Origin: Sphingobacteriales bacterium
GTDB lineage: Bacteria; Bacteroidota; Bacteroidia; Chitinophagales; CAIOSU01
Direction of reading: 5' to 3'
Assembly (NCBI GenBank): GCA_027486795.1
Contig: JAIXOI010000017.1
Span: forward strand, 1 to 64,000
Length of the DNA stretch: 64,000 bases
Under the pieces are notes generated by a model. It was not told the DNA's origin. It did not search any database and worked only from the letters and a program-made list of their open reading frames with translations. Of the stretch, positions 44,803 to 53,249 are shown in pieces (the first letter of the stretch is position 1; every line of letters begins with the position of its first letter). The translations under genes and the position numbers were made by a program.

Positions 44803-44806
44803 TAAC

Positions 44807-45262
44807 ATGGATTTAGTGGAAATGTATACAGATGGCGCGGCAAAAGGCAACCCTGGTAGGGGTGGCTATGGAACGATATTGCGCTACAAAGGCCACGAAA
44901 AAGAGCTTGCCGAAGGATACAAACACACCACTAACAACCGCATGGAATTGATGGCCGTGATAAAAGGCCTTGAAGCACTTACGCGCGACGGATTGACGGT
45001 GAGGGTGTTTTCGGATAGCAAGTATGTGGTCGATTCTGTGAGTAAGGGCTGGGTATTTGGCTGGGTAAAGAAAGGCTTTGTAGGCAAAAAGAACGAGGAC
45101 CTTTGGCGCAGGTACTTGGCGGTTGCCAAAAAATTCAAGGTAGAGTTTAGGTGGATAAAGGGTCATAACGACCACCCCGAAAATGAGCGCTGCGACCAAC
45201 TGGCCGTTGCTGCTGCAGAAGGCGGGCCTTGGTTGGAGGATGTTGGTTTTAAGCCAGAGTGA
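44807..45262 (+). CDS. rnhA: Ribonuclease HI
   Basis: 151 aa. It removes RNA from RNA-DNA hybrids. Four acidic catalytic residues are in place: Asp in MYTDGAAKGNPG, Glu in NNRMELMA, Asp in FSDSKYV and Asp in NERCDQLA. GWVFGWVKKG forms the basic substrate-binding loop. The -7 box is only 4 nt upstream of the ATG. It converges on the small gene 45275-45493, 12 nt apart. Confidence 0.97.
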   Translation: MDLVEMYTDGAAKGNPGRGGYGTILRYKGHEKELAEGYKHTTNNRMELMAVIKGLEALTRDGLTVRVFSDSKYVVDSVSKGWVFGWVKKGFVGKKNEDLWRRYLAVAKKFKVEFRWIKGHNDHPENERCDQLAVAAAEGGPWLEDVGFKPE

Positions 45263-45274
45263 AGAAATTGGTAC

Positions 45275-45493
45275 TTAATCCTCCTTGTATTCTTTTAACA
45301 CTTCTCCAGTCCTCGTATCAACAACTCGATAAACTCTTTGAAGTCGCTGGGATAGTCCATGGGTTCGTATATATTGTTCTCGTAAAAACTCTAGTGCTGC
45401 CATTCTTTCTTCAGGCGACTTCGTTTTCCAATAAGCTTTATCGGCCTCAGTGGAGTTATGCTCCGTAACGTGTATGTGCTTCTGTATTTTCAT
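45275..45493 (-). CDS. Small antitoxin-like protein without its usual partner
   Basis: 72 aa from the ATG at 45493 (an in-frame ATG 48 nt upstream would add 16 residues). The sequence ADKAYWKTKSPEERMAALEFLREQYI, then SQRLQRVYRVVDTRTGE, resembles a family of small proteins usually encoded just before a nucleotidyltransferase-like gene in toxin-antitoxin-type pairs. Here the downstream neighbour is rnhA on the other strand, so no partner is present. It could be a relic or a stand-alone regulator. The family assignment is from memory of its pattern and is moderate. Confidence 0.7.
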   Translation of the reverse strand: MKIQKHIHVTEHNSTEADKAYWKTKSPEERMAALEFLREQYIRTHGLSQRLQRVYRVVDTRTGEVLKEYKED

Positions 45494-45595
45494 GCCTCTT
45501 CTGAAGTAATAGCCGTAGCTAAGATAACTAATTTTAGGCAATCAAACCTTTCGCTTTACCCTACCATAACGATCATGAATTGCTTTTAAAATCCA

Positions 45596-47008
45596 CTACT
45601 CCGCCTCCACCTCGTGCCCACTCAGTATGTCATGATAGGTGCCTATGGCCACACCTTGTTTGGTTAAATAGTTCTTCCGATAGAAGAAGTACCCGATGAT
45701 AATAGCCGTGAAAATCAAATAAATAAGTCCAACTATCTTAGCCTCGATACCAACCAATATTACAAAACCACCCGAGGTAAGGATACTAAACCCGGCCACT
45801 ATTTTCAACACCCAAGGCCTCATGCGAAAATAGGATGCCTTGTATTGGGCTGGATACATTTTAGGCAAACGCAACACGGCTATGCTAATAAACACAGTTA
45901 GTAGCATAATACCGCAAACGGCCATTAATGCGTAATAATCAATTTTATTGCCCGGAAAATAGTTATCGAGAATGCCAGTAGTATCAAAGTAATGGCCAAG
46001 CAAGAGGCTTGCGATTACAAACGCAAAAAACAACGTAACCGCCCAGTTAGGCGATTGTGTGCGAGCGCTTACCTTACCGAAATACGATGGCAAAGTCTTA
46101 TCTCGCGCCATAGAGAATATCTCCCTTGGCAAAGCAATAGCACCTGCATTGAAAGAGGTAAGCGCGGCAAAAATGGCACCCAACTCAATAAATTTTACCC
46201 AAAAGGCCGGCAATATAGCCTCCGAACTGGTTATTAATGGCGATTCTAACGTGGCGTAGCTTTCAAGATTATCGATTCCTACAATGCCGATATAAGTCAT
46301 CGTAACGGCAATGTAAGACACTAGAATGCAAGCCCCTCCAATCAATAGCGAAAGGGGAATGTTGCGTTTCGGGTCCTTCATCTCCTCCCCTAGCTCGGCA
46401 ATAATCTGGAAGCCCAAGCAAACGTTAAATGCCAATATGATGGACTTGGTAAAAGTGCTTGTGTGCGGCAATTCAAAATGGAACTCCACCCCTTCGGTAA
46501 AGCCCACCGCAAAAGCATATATAGCCAACGAAATCAACAATTGCACGCTCATCAATATCTGCACACTGGTAAGCAGCCGCAGCCCCGTAAGGTAGAATAC
46601 ATAAAAGCCTACTATAATAAGCGCCGCAAACAAATGGGGACTCCAAGTACCGGGCAAGTAAGGTGCCGCCGAGGGCAACAACAACTCGGCCAAGGCATAT
46701 GCTACCAAGCACACTGAACTTCCACCGCCCAGCACTGCCCAAAAAGAAACCAGCGTGCCAGCTAACGGGTGCAACATGCGGCTGCACCACAAATAGCCGC
46801 CACCAGCCACAGGCAAGGCACTACTTATCTGTATTACGGGCAACACGCCCAATACTGATATAGCCAATGCTATACTAATGGATAGCCAACTAGCATAGCC
46901 CGCGTTGGCAGCTATGTTGGGTATGAGGGCATACACGCCCATACCTATTACCCCGCCAACTACCAAGGCCACACCGCCTGCCAATCCTATTTTACCTTCT
47001 AGTTTCAT
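45596..47008 (-). CDS. APC-family amino acid permease
   Basis: 470 aa from the ATG at 47008; an upstream in-frame start would translate heptamer repeats. About 12 transmembrane segments. The first, IGLAGGVALVVGGVIGMGVYALIP, has the APC substrate-binding GxG break (VIGMGVY). Helix VI FNVCLGFQIIAELGEEMKDPKRNIP and the following loop also match the family. It is likely an amino acid or polyamine importer; the substrate cannot be read. A heptamer array begins 11 nt upstream of the start codon. Confidence 0.92.
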   Translation of the reverse strand: MKLEGKIGLAGGVALVVGGVIGMGVYALIPNIAANAGYASWLSISIALAISVLGVLPVIQISSALPVAGGGYLWCSRMLHPLAGTLVSFWAVLGGGSSVCLVAYALAELLLPSAAPYLPGTWSPHLFAALIIVGFYVFYLTGLRLLTSVQILMSVQLLISLAIYAFAVGFTEGVEFHFELPHTSTFTKSIILAFNVCLGFQIIAELGEEMKDPKRNIPLSLLIGGACILVSYIAVTMTYIGIVGIDNLESYATLESPLITSSEAILPAFWVKFIELGAIFAALTSFNAGAIALPREIFSMARDKTLPSYFGKVSARTQSPNWAVTLFFAFVIASLLLGHYFDTTGILDNYFPGNKIDYYALMAVCGIMLLTVFISIAVLRLPKMYPAQYKASYFRMRPWVLKIVAGFSILTSGGFVILVGIEAKIVGLIYLIFTAIIIGYFFYRKNYLTKQGVAIGTYHDILSGHEVEAE

Positions 47009-47018
47009 ATCTTTTGTT

Positions 47019-47053
47019 AGACACAAGATATAAGACACAAGACACAAGACCAA
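47019..47053. repeat. AGACACA heptamer array upstream of the permease start
   Basis: Units AGACACA, AGATATA, AGACACA, AGACACA, AGACCAA, on the 5' side of the permease start (minus strand). The unit is the same as after fabI at 31706. Confidence 0.9.
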
Positions 47054-47177
47054 GAACTGCGGTTAGTGCTGGTTTATATAGCGAGTGTTAATTATTGGGT
47101 TATAGTCCCTAGTTACTACTCTCAAACAAAGTAACTTAAAAGTTTTTGAACGGCGGTATAACCTACGCTCATTCCCA

Positions 47178-47212
47178 ATTTTGAATTTTAAATTTTGAAT
47201 TTTTAATCTCTA
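47178..47212. repeat. ATTTTGA heptamer array
   Basis: Units ATTTTGA, ATTTTAA, ATTTTGA, ATTTTTA, ATCTCTA, within the permease-holA gap. The gap also carries an ACTGTGG-type fragment at about 47243-47262. Confidence 0.75.
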
Positions 47213-47261
47213 TCCAACTTGCATTCTTTTTTCTGTCGACCATGAACGGTGGACTGTGGAC

Positions 47262-47297
47262 CCTCGTTTGAAACGAGGCAAGCTATTAGTATCTTTG
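47262..47297 (+). promoter_or_regulatory. holA promoter built on a palindrome, possibly leaderless
   Basis: The palindrome CCTCGTTTGAAACGAGG (47262-47278) supplies a TTTG -33 element (TTG 47268-47270). After 19 nt comes the perfect -7 box TATCTTTG (47290-47297). The holA ATG follows 5 nt later (47303). A nearly identical palindrome core occurs at 55747-55763. Confidence 0.6.
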
Positions 47298-47302
47298 CCC
47301 CC

Positions 47303-48307
47303 ATGCCAGCGTTGGAATATAGCGATATCATCAAAGACCTCAAGACGCGCTCCTTTGCGCCTATTTACTTCCTGCAAGGCGAAGAACCTTATTTTATTGA
47401 TAAGGTGAGCGACTTTATTGAGGAACACGCGCTGGGTGAAGCGGAGAAAAGCTTCAACCAAACTATCGTATATGGCCGCGATGTGAACCACCAAACGTTA
47501 ATGGACATTGTGCGCCGCTACCCCATGATGAGCGAAAAGCAGGTGGTGATATTGAAGGAGGCCCAGAACTACGACTACCTGGACAAGCTGGATAGCTACT
47601 TTGATAAGCCGATGCCAAGCACCATTTTCGTTATCTGCTACAAGTACAAGAAGTTTCGCAAAGGCACTAAGGCACAAAAGTCGGTGGAGAAGAACGGGGT
47701 GTTTATGAACTCCGAGAAGCTGAAGGACATTCAGCTACCGAAGTTTGTAGATGCCAAAGCACAAGCTATTGGTCTGCGCTTGGACCCACACGCCGCCAAC
47801 CTTTTAGTGGAATACTTAGGCAATGACCTGAGCAAAATTGAAAACCAGCTTGATAAACTGGCCATTAATGCCCAACCCGGCCGCCCCGTAAACAGCGCCG
47901 ATATTGAAAAGTACATCGGTATTAGTAAAGACTACAACGTATTTGAGCTTACCGATGCCTTGGTGAAGAAAGACCAAGGCAAAGCCCAAAAAATAGCTAC
48001 CTACTTTGGCAACAACCCCAAAGAGCACCACCCTATTATGGTCATAGCCTTTCTGTATAGCTTTTATAGCAAAGCCTATGCTTATTTCCATTACAAAAAC
48101 CAGAACGACAGCGAGTTGATGAAATCGTTGGGAACGTATTGGGGGGCGGTGCAAAACCTGCGCACCTATGGCAAATACTACACCCAGGCCGATGCCGAAA
48201 AAAGCGTGGCCTTGATGCACGAATACGACCTTAAAAGCAAAGGAGTTGACTTTACGGGCAATGAGGGGGATTTGCTAAGAGAGCTTGTGTTTAAGTTGAT
48301 GAACTGA
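47303..48307 (+). CDS. holA: DNA polymerase III subunit delta
   Basis: 334 aa from the ATG at 47303. IYFLQGEEPYFIDKVSDFIEE (about 19-39), then NQTIVYGRDVNHQTLMDIVRRYPMM and KQVVILKEAQNYD, are typical of Bacteroidota HolA. A central AAA-type lid region (about 150-215) and the C-terminal collar domain follow. It opens the sliding clamp as part of the clamp loader. It is alone on its strand with its own promoter; an upstream in-frame ATG would fall in repeats. Confidence 0.95.
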   Translation: MPALEYSDIIKDLKTRSFAPIYFLQGEEPYFIDKVSDFIEEHALGEAEKSFNQTIVYGRDVNHQTLMDIVRRYPMMSEKQVVILKEAQNYDYLDKLDSYFDKPMPSTIFVICYKYKKFRKGTKAQKSVEKNGVFMNSEKLKDIQLPKFVDAKAQAIGLRLDPHAANLLVEYLGNDLSKIENQLDKLAINAQPGRPVNSADIEKYIGISKDYNVFELTDALVKKDQGKAQKIATYFGNNPKEHHPIMVIAFLYSFYSKAYAYFHYKNQNDSELMKSLGTYWGAVQNLRTYGKYYTQADAEKSVALMHEYDLKSKGVDFTGNEGDLLRELVFKLMN

Positions 48308-48326
48308 GTGGGCTACCTTCCGAATC

Positions 48327-48350
48327 AGAATTATAGAATTACAGAATTGA
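48327..48350. repeat. AGAATTAY octamer x3
   Basis: Units AGAATTAT, AGAATTAC, AGAATTGA lie 20 nt after the holA stop codon. The rest of the gap to 48425 is plain AT-rich sequence. Confidence 0.6.
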
Positions 48351-48425
48351 CCTAATCAATCAGTTTATAAAACAACAATAATTACGCCTTTTTATCGTTA
48401 AATGGCACACTCAACCTCCGCTATT

Positions 48426-49163
48426 ATGAAAACCTTCGCTATCGCATTCGCACTTATTTTCGTTTGCTGGTTTGCAAGCGCTCAAGACAATATCGTTTTA
48501 AAAGACGGCACCGAAGTAAAAGCCAAGGTCCAGGAAATAACTACCACCGAGGTGGTTTACAAGCGCCACGACAATCTCGAAGGCCCTGTTTACCGTGTTG
48601 AGCGTGGCAAGGTGTTTATTATCCAGTTTGAAAATGGCACTACCGAAGTGGTTAGCCCGCTGCAAATGAATCAAGTGTCCAGCACTACCTACAATGGCCG
48701 CCGCCAATTGGTAGGCAGCGCCTACCGTTCGCCAGGCTTGGCTTGGTTATTCTCGTTTATAGTACCCGGCGGAGGACAGTACTACAACCGCCAATATGGC
48801 AAAGGTGCTGCCATGAGCGCTTTGTGGTTGGGCGGTATCATTACCGCGGCCACTAGCTACCGCGGCGGCTACGACTTTTACGAAACCAGTTGCTACTATG
48901 ATGCCAACGGCATATACCAATGCTACGAGTATGGCGGATATAACCGTGGTGCCGACGCCCAATTTAAGGTGGGTATGATTTCGCTATACGGTACTTGGCT
49001 ATGGTCGATGATAGATGCACCCATAATAGCCGCCCGCACCAATAGGCGCAACGCCAAAGGAATAACCAGTTTGCTCAATTTTAATGTAGGCGATAAGGCC
49101 CAACTTCGTTTGCACCCTTTCCGCAGCCAAGGGTTGGGTGGCTCGTTGTCGGTGAGTTTTTAG
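48426..49163 (+). CDS. Exported membrane protein with a DUF5683/TM2-like hydrophobic segment
   Basis: 245 aa from the ATG at 48426, which gives a clean signal peptide (MKTFAIAFALIFVCWFASAQ). The N-terminal third (NIVLKDGTEVKAKVQEITTTEVVYKR) is a beta-rich domain often found in Bacteroidota envelope proteins. RSPGLAWLFSFIVPGGGQYYN (about 100-120) is a conserved hairpin-membrane segment as in DUF5683. Two further hydrophobic stretches follow. Function unknown. Confidence 0.8.
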   Translation: MKTFAIAFALIFVCWFASAQDNIVLKDGTEVKAKVQEITTTEVVYKRHDNLEGPVYRVERGKVFIIQFENGTTEVVSPLQMNQVSSTTYNGRRQLVGSAYRSPGLAWLFSFIVPGGGQYYNRQYGKGAAMSALWLGGIITAATSYRGGYDFYETSCYYDANGIYQCYEYGGYNRGADAQFKVGMISLYGTWLWSMIDAPIIAARTNRRNAKGITSLLNFNVGDKAQLRLHPFRSQGLGGSLSVSF

Positions 49164-49193
49164 GGGTTACACCATAATCACACACCTGCCGTG

Positions 49194-49322
49194 TCGGATT
49201 TATAATCCGAGGCAACCGAGCTGCGGATTTGTAATCCGCCCATAACATCAATAACGCCACATGTACACGTATTTAAACGGATTACGAATCCGTAGCTCCA
49301 TCATTCGGATTAAAAATCCGAA
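49194..49322. repeat. CGGATT-hairpin element, four hairpins
   Basis: TCGGATT-TAT-AATCCGA (49194-49210), GCGGATT-TGT-AATCCGC (49223-49239), ACGGATT-ACG-AATCCGT (49277-49293) and TTCGGATT-AAA-AATCCGAA (49304-49322). The core is constant, while the flanking base pairs (T-A, G-C, A-T, T-A) change in a compensated way. The remainder of the 300-nt gap is without a gene. Confidence 0.9.
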
Positions 49323-49463
49323 GGGGCATTACAATGCCCAGCCGAAGCATAGATTTGTAAAACGGGCAAAGACCTCCCAACATAATCTCAAGTCCGCCAC
49401 TTCATATTAAAGCAATAACTTTACAGAGGTGAAGCTATTACTAAACAAGCAACCCTTAAAATA

Positions 49464-50039
49464 ATGCCAGTGGATAGTGCAGACATGGTTGATGCTTTCT
49501 TCGAAAGATATAGGCCCAAGTTGACCGAAACGGCAATTGTGCTGCTAACGCCAAATGTGAAAGTATTGCACCATCCTAAAAAACATGAACTGATAAAAGC
49601 TAACCAGACCAGTGGATATGCCTATCTATTGGTCAAGGGTGCGGCCCGAAGTTACTACCTACATAACGGCACCGAGATAAACAGTTGGTTCGCTTTTGAA
49701 AACGAGATGGTAGGATCGTTGCGAAACTACAACAACCTGCCATCGAGAGAAACGATTGAATTGCTGGAAGATAGCACCCTGTTATCGTTCAACGTAAACG
49801 GCATCAAGCCGCTCATGGCTGAGAATATCGAGATTTCCAATTTCATTAACCAAGTTATTGGCGAGTACTGCCTGTATCTGGAAGATAAGCTGTACTATAC
49901 GCACTTGCGGTCGGCACGGGAGCGGTACACTGCTTTATTGGCGCAAGAACCCAATGTTTTCAAGCGCGTGCCATTAACCTATATCGCTTCCTTTTTAGGT
50001 ATTTCTCGCGAAACGCTCAGTCGCCTGCGGGCCAAATGA
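49464..50039 (+). CDS. Crp/Fnr-family transcriptional regulator
   Basis: 191 aa. An N-terminal cyclic-nucleotide-binding-type beta-roll (about 25-115) lacks an obvious cAMP-binding phosphate cassette and has no cysteine cluster for an iron-sulfur sensor, so the ligand is unknown. The C-terminal helix-turn-helix is short, with VPLTYIASFLGISRETLSRLRAK. Many Bacteroidota regulators of this kind occur next to oxidoreductases. A Crp/Fnr-type dyad lies 4 nt after the stop codon, ahead of the next operon, which it may control. Confidence 0.92.
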   Translation: MPVDSADMVDAFFERYRPKLTETAIVLLTPNVKVLHHPKKHELIKANQTSGYAYLLVKGAARSYYLHNGTEINSWFAFENEMVGSLRNYNNLPSRETIELLEDSTLLSFNVNGIKPLMAENIEISNFINQVIGEYCLYLEDKLYYTHLRSARERYTALLAQEPNVFKRVPLTYIASFLGISRETLSRLRAK

Positions 50040-50042
50040 TTT

Positions 50043-50058
50043 TGTGACATAAATCAAA
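50043..50058 (+). promoter_or_regulatory. Crp/Fnr-type operator-like dyad
   Basis: TGTGA-CATAAA-TCAAA matches the TGTGA-N6-TCACA Crp consensus with one change. It also partly matches an Fnr box (TGA..ATCA core). It lies between the regulator gene and a TATCTTTA -7-like box (50080-50087) of the next operon. Confidence 0.5.
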
Positions 50059-50202
50059 TGGCCAACAATCTAGGCTGTTTATCTTTACCCCATCATTATA
50101 TCAAACATCAGCAACCCATTTTGTGCAAAGCACGGAAGCTGCAGCCATACTTGATTAATGATCAATAACGTTATGGGCTAAAGAATCATCAAAACACAAC
50201 CG

Positions 50203-50784
50203 ATGAAAACACTATTGGGGCTTATGATTACCTTGTTGCTTGGCGGCAACCTTTTTGCTCAAAAAGCACCTAATACGCTGCAGGTAGGGTACTTCGGCCC
50301 ATATTTTACTAACGTTGGTGGCACGGTGGGTTATGCCTTTACCTTAAAGACTTGGGAAAAAACCTCAGCCAATAAACGAAGCAAAACGCATAGCTTACAG
50401 TTGCTGCCGCAGGTAGGCTATTACCACCAGCCAAGGGTATCACACAATTTACTTTTTAACCCCGAAGTATCATACCAGTGGCAGAAACGCGATAAGCGGT
50501 TTTTCCTTTTGGCAGCGGTAGGAACTGGATACTTGCTCACTTTCAAGAAGCAAGATGGCATAATAAACCTGGGCACGGGTGACATTGACTACAGATACAA
50601 GCAGTTGCACAGTTTCGTACCGAACATTAGTTTGGGCTTTGGCGTGGCCCCGTGCAAAACGATTAGTTTCTATTTTAAGGCATACTACGGCAGGCAACTG
50701 CGGTTCGATGCCGTGAACACGGCTTTTATTGGTTTATCAACAGGTATTCTTATTCACTTAAAATACAAAAAAGAAAAGGCATGA
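50203..50784 (+). CDS. Predicted outer-membrane beta-barrel protein
   Basis: 193 aa. Signal peptide MKTLLGLMITLLLGGNLFAQ. The body alternates amphipathic strands (LQVGYFGPYFTNVGGTVGYAF, LLPQVGYYHQ, FLLAAVGTGYLLTF, FVPNISLGFGVA) with basic turns. It resembles 8- to 10-strand outer-membrane barrels with no assigned function. It overlaps the flavin oxidase gene by 4 nt (ATGA), so the two are coupled. Confidence 0.72.
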   Translation: MKTLLGLMITLLLGGNLFAQKAPNTLQVGYFGPYFTNVGGTVGYAFTLKTWEKTSANKRSKTHSLQLLPQVGYYHQPRVSHNLLFNPEVSYQWQKRDKRFFLLAAVGTGYLLTFKKQDGIINLGTGDIDYRYKQLHSFVPNISLGFGVAPCKTISFYFKAYYGRQLRFDAVNTAFIGLSTGILIHLKYKKEKA

Positions 50785-51989
50785 CTAGGAAAGATTTTAT
50801 CTCAAAAGCCTTAGCGTTGGGCATTGGTTTTCCATTTCTTTCCGCGATTTTGCTAGAGTCGTGCGGTAAGGATGATTCTATTTTCCCGAAGTTTAAAACC
50901 AATTTTTCGGGCAAAGTAATTATTGTTGGCGCTGGGGCGGCTGGCTTGGCGGCTGGCTACCTACTATCCAGATATGGAGTGGAGTTTGAGATTATTGAAG
51001 CGGCGCCTGTATTTGGGGGTAGGGTAAAAAGGGTTGATGGCTTTGCCGACTTCCCTATTGATACCGGGGCAGAATGGATACATGTCGACCCTTCTATTTT
51101 GGCAGACATCATCAACAATCCGGATGAAAAGGCCAACATAGACATCGTTGTTTACAACCCGCAAAGTATAAAGTCATGGAACAATGGCAAACTGCATGCA
51201 CACAACTACATAAGCCATTTTTATAGCGAATGGAAATTTAAAAACACCACTTGGCACAGCTACTTTGAGCAATACATTTTGCCACATGTACAAAGCAAGA
51301 TTGTATACAATAAGCCCATTGTGGAGATTGATTATAGTGGTGAGCAGGTGGTATTGAAAACCGCGGATAACGAAACCTTTGAAGCAGATAAGGTGCTGGT
51401 AACCACTCCCATAAAAATCCTTCAGAGCCAGCTGATTGATTTCCAGCCAATGTTGCCGGCTAGCAAAACCAAAGCTATAAACCGCATTTACATGGGCGAT
51501 GGCATTAAGATTTTCGTTGAATTTAAAGAAAGGTTCTATCCTGATATGTTGGGTTTTGGTACTGTAATACAAGCAATGAGAGGCGATGAAAAATTTGTTT
51601 ACGACGCAGCATTCGGTAAAGACACTACAAAACATATTCTGGCACTTTTTGCCATTAACGATAAAGCCACCCCATATGCCCAATTGAAAACCGAAGCCGA
51701 GATTATTAATAAGTTTATAGCCGAGCTAGATGAAATATTTGAGGGCAAGGCATCTAAAAATTACGTAAAGCACGTTATTCAAAATTGGTCGGCAGAGCCT
51801 TACATTCAAGGGGCATATTCGTACACATTTGATGGAAGCCAGTACGATATTGTAGCAGAGGTAAAGAAACCATTGCTAAATAAGGTGTTTTTTGCAGGAG
51901 AAGCCCTTTCCATTAACAACCAAGCAACCGTGCATGGCGCTTGCGAATCGGCCTATGAGGTGATAGAGAACATGTTGGTTAACCACTGA
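50781..51989 (+). CDS. Exported FAD-dependent amine oxidase-like oxidoreductase
   Basis: 402 aa. The N-terminus (TRKDFISKALALGIGFPFLSA) combines a Tat-like TRKDF motif with a lipobox (LLESCGK), so it is probably exported folded with its cofactor and lipid-anchored. The FAD Rossmann motif is VIIVGAGAAGLAAGYLL (about 46-62), with EAAPVFGGRV and DTGAEWIHV typical of the flavin monoamine/polyamine oxidase family. The C-terminal VFFAGEALS completes FAD binding. Substrate unknown. It is co-transcribed with the barrel protein and lies next to a Crp/Fnr regulator. Confidence 0.9.
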   Translation: MTRKDFISKALALGIGFPFLSAILLESCGKDDSIFPKFKTNFSGKVIIVGAGAAGLAAGYLLSRYGVEFEIIEAAPVFGGRVKRVDGFADFPIDTGAEWIHVDPSILADIINNPDEKANIDIVVYNPQSIKSWNNGKLHAHNYISHFYSEWKFKNTTWHSYFEQYILPHVQSKIVYNKPIVEIDYSGEQVVLKTADNETFEADKVLVTTPIKILQSQLIDFQPMLPASKTKAINRIYMGDGIKIFVEFKERFYPDMLGFGTVIQAMRGDEKFVYDAAFGKDTTKHILALFAINDKATPYAQLKTEAEIINKFIAELDEIFEGKASKNYVKHVIQNWSAEPYIQGAYSYTFDGSQYDIVAEVKKPLLNKVFFAGEALSINNQATVHGACESAYEVIENMLVNH

Positions 51990-52115
51990 AAGGGGTAAGC
52001 AATAATGACCACCCGAAAGTTACCAGCACACAATAGTGACTTTCGTGCTAGTTTAAAATAGCTATTATTGCCAAACCTTACCTACCTTAAAAACTGGGAA
52101 AACGGCTCCATCTAT

Positions 52116-52961
52116 CTAATAATAGCTAATTACTCGGTCCCGAATGGTATAGGGCATGCCGTCCACAAACATGCTGTATTGCAAGTAGTTACCCTTGGCA
52201 TCATAAGTGCCATAAGAGGTAATTTCGGTGGTTAAAATATTACCGTCCTGTGTTACTACATGTTTTACTACATGGTTGTGTTCATTATACTCACTTTTCC
52301 GGAAACGCCCAGGTGCGCTATCACTAAAAAATTCACGTTCATCCGTTAAATTTCCATTGGCATCATATTCATAAAATATCTTGATGGTGCCTTTATCGAA
52401 ATAATCGATATGGGTCTCCGTTTTTCGGCCATGGCTATCGTACCGGTAATATTCCTTATTTGACTCGGCATCGGGTTTCCAAGGATGCACTTCATAAAAT
52501 GCTACTAGATAGCCTTCTGCATTGAAAAGTTGAATTTTGTCCATTTTTCTGCCATTGGCGTATTCATGGGTACTACGAACCAACAGGCTATCCTCAACGT
52601 ATCTATAAGTTATCCACTTATGTTGCTTAAGAGAGCTGGTATGGTCAGACCTAATAAGCTGTTTTTGGTTATTGTAAATAAAGGTATCCAATTGAATTAG
52701 CTCGCCATCCTGCGATTGAAAACTCTTCTTAATCAAGCGGCCGTCGACAGTATAACTAGAAATATTAGTGAATAACAGGTTGCCTTTTTCAATTTTTCCG
52801 TTTACTAATACGGGCCGGTATTCTTTTTCCGTAACAGTCTTCACTGGTCCGCGAAGGTTATCTTTCTCGCGGTCATTAACAGACATTTTAAACGTGGTAG
52901 CACCTAATAATAGCAATAAAACCAAAGCACCAAGACAGCTAGCGTATAGTTTGGTAAGCAT
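52116..52961 (-). CDS. Exported protein with YD-repeat-like (RHS-type) segments
   Basis: 281 aa. Hydrophobic signal segment 8-25. The body has recurring strand-turn units of the type YDSHGRKTETH, YDANGNLTDER, YNEHNHVVKH and YDAKGNYLQY, close to RHS/YD repeats. It also has a DNLRGPVKTVTEKEYRPV start common in Bacteroidota proteins of this kind. No toxin domain or secretion tag is present, so it may be periplasmic. Function unknown. Confidence 0.8.
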   Translation of the reverse strand: MLTKLYASCLGALVLLLLLGATTFKMSVNDREKDNLRGPVKTVTEKEYRPVLVNGKIEKGNLLFTNISSYTVDGRLIKKSFQSQDGELIQLDTFIYNNQKQLIRSDHTSSLKQHKWITYRYVEDSLLVRSTHEYANGRKMDKIQLFNAEGYLVAFYEVHPWKPDAESNKEYYRYDSHGRKTETHIDYFDKGTIKIFYEYDANGNLTDEREFFSDSAPGRFRKSEYNEHNHVVKHVVTQDGNILTTEITSYGTYDAKGNYLQYSMFVDGMPYTIRDRVISYY

Positions 52962-53187
52962 ATAAGCATTTATTTACTAAAGGTAATATTTTTTAGTTTA
53001 ATGCCCGCTATTCTTGATGGATATGCTTCAACCATAACGCACCAATAAGCAGAAATTATAGACTAGCATTTCACCATTGCCCTGAATTTCCTCTTCCGTG
53101 ATTTAAAACTCACCCCCTTTACACCGTTAGAACAAACTTGCCACGACACGAGAGTAACTTTTGCTAATGCCTCACATCAGTTCATCA

Positions 53188-53248
53188 AGCACATTAACAA
53201 ATCAGCACACCAGCACATTGGTATATCAGCACATTATCAAATAGGCAC
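53188..53248. repeat. AGCACATT octamer array abutting a stop codon
   Basis: Units AGCACATT, AACAAATC, AGCACACC, AGCACATT, GGTATATC, AGCACATT, ATCAAATA, GGCAC. The array ends within 2 nt of the stop codon of the next gene (complement of 53250-53252). Confidence 0.8.
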
Positions 53249-53249
53249 G

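Noticed and set aside
46059..46863. Plus-strand frames within the APC permease
   Set aside because: Antisense shadows of a 12-helix membrane protein gene.
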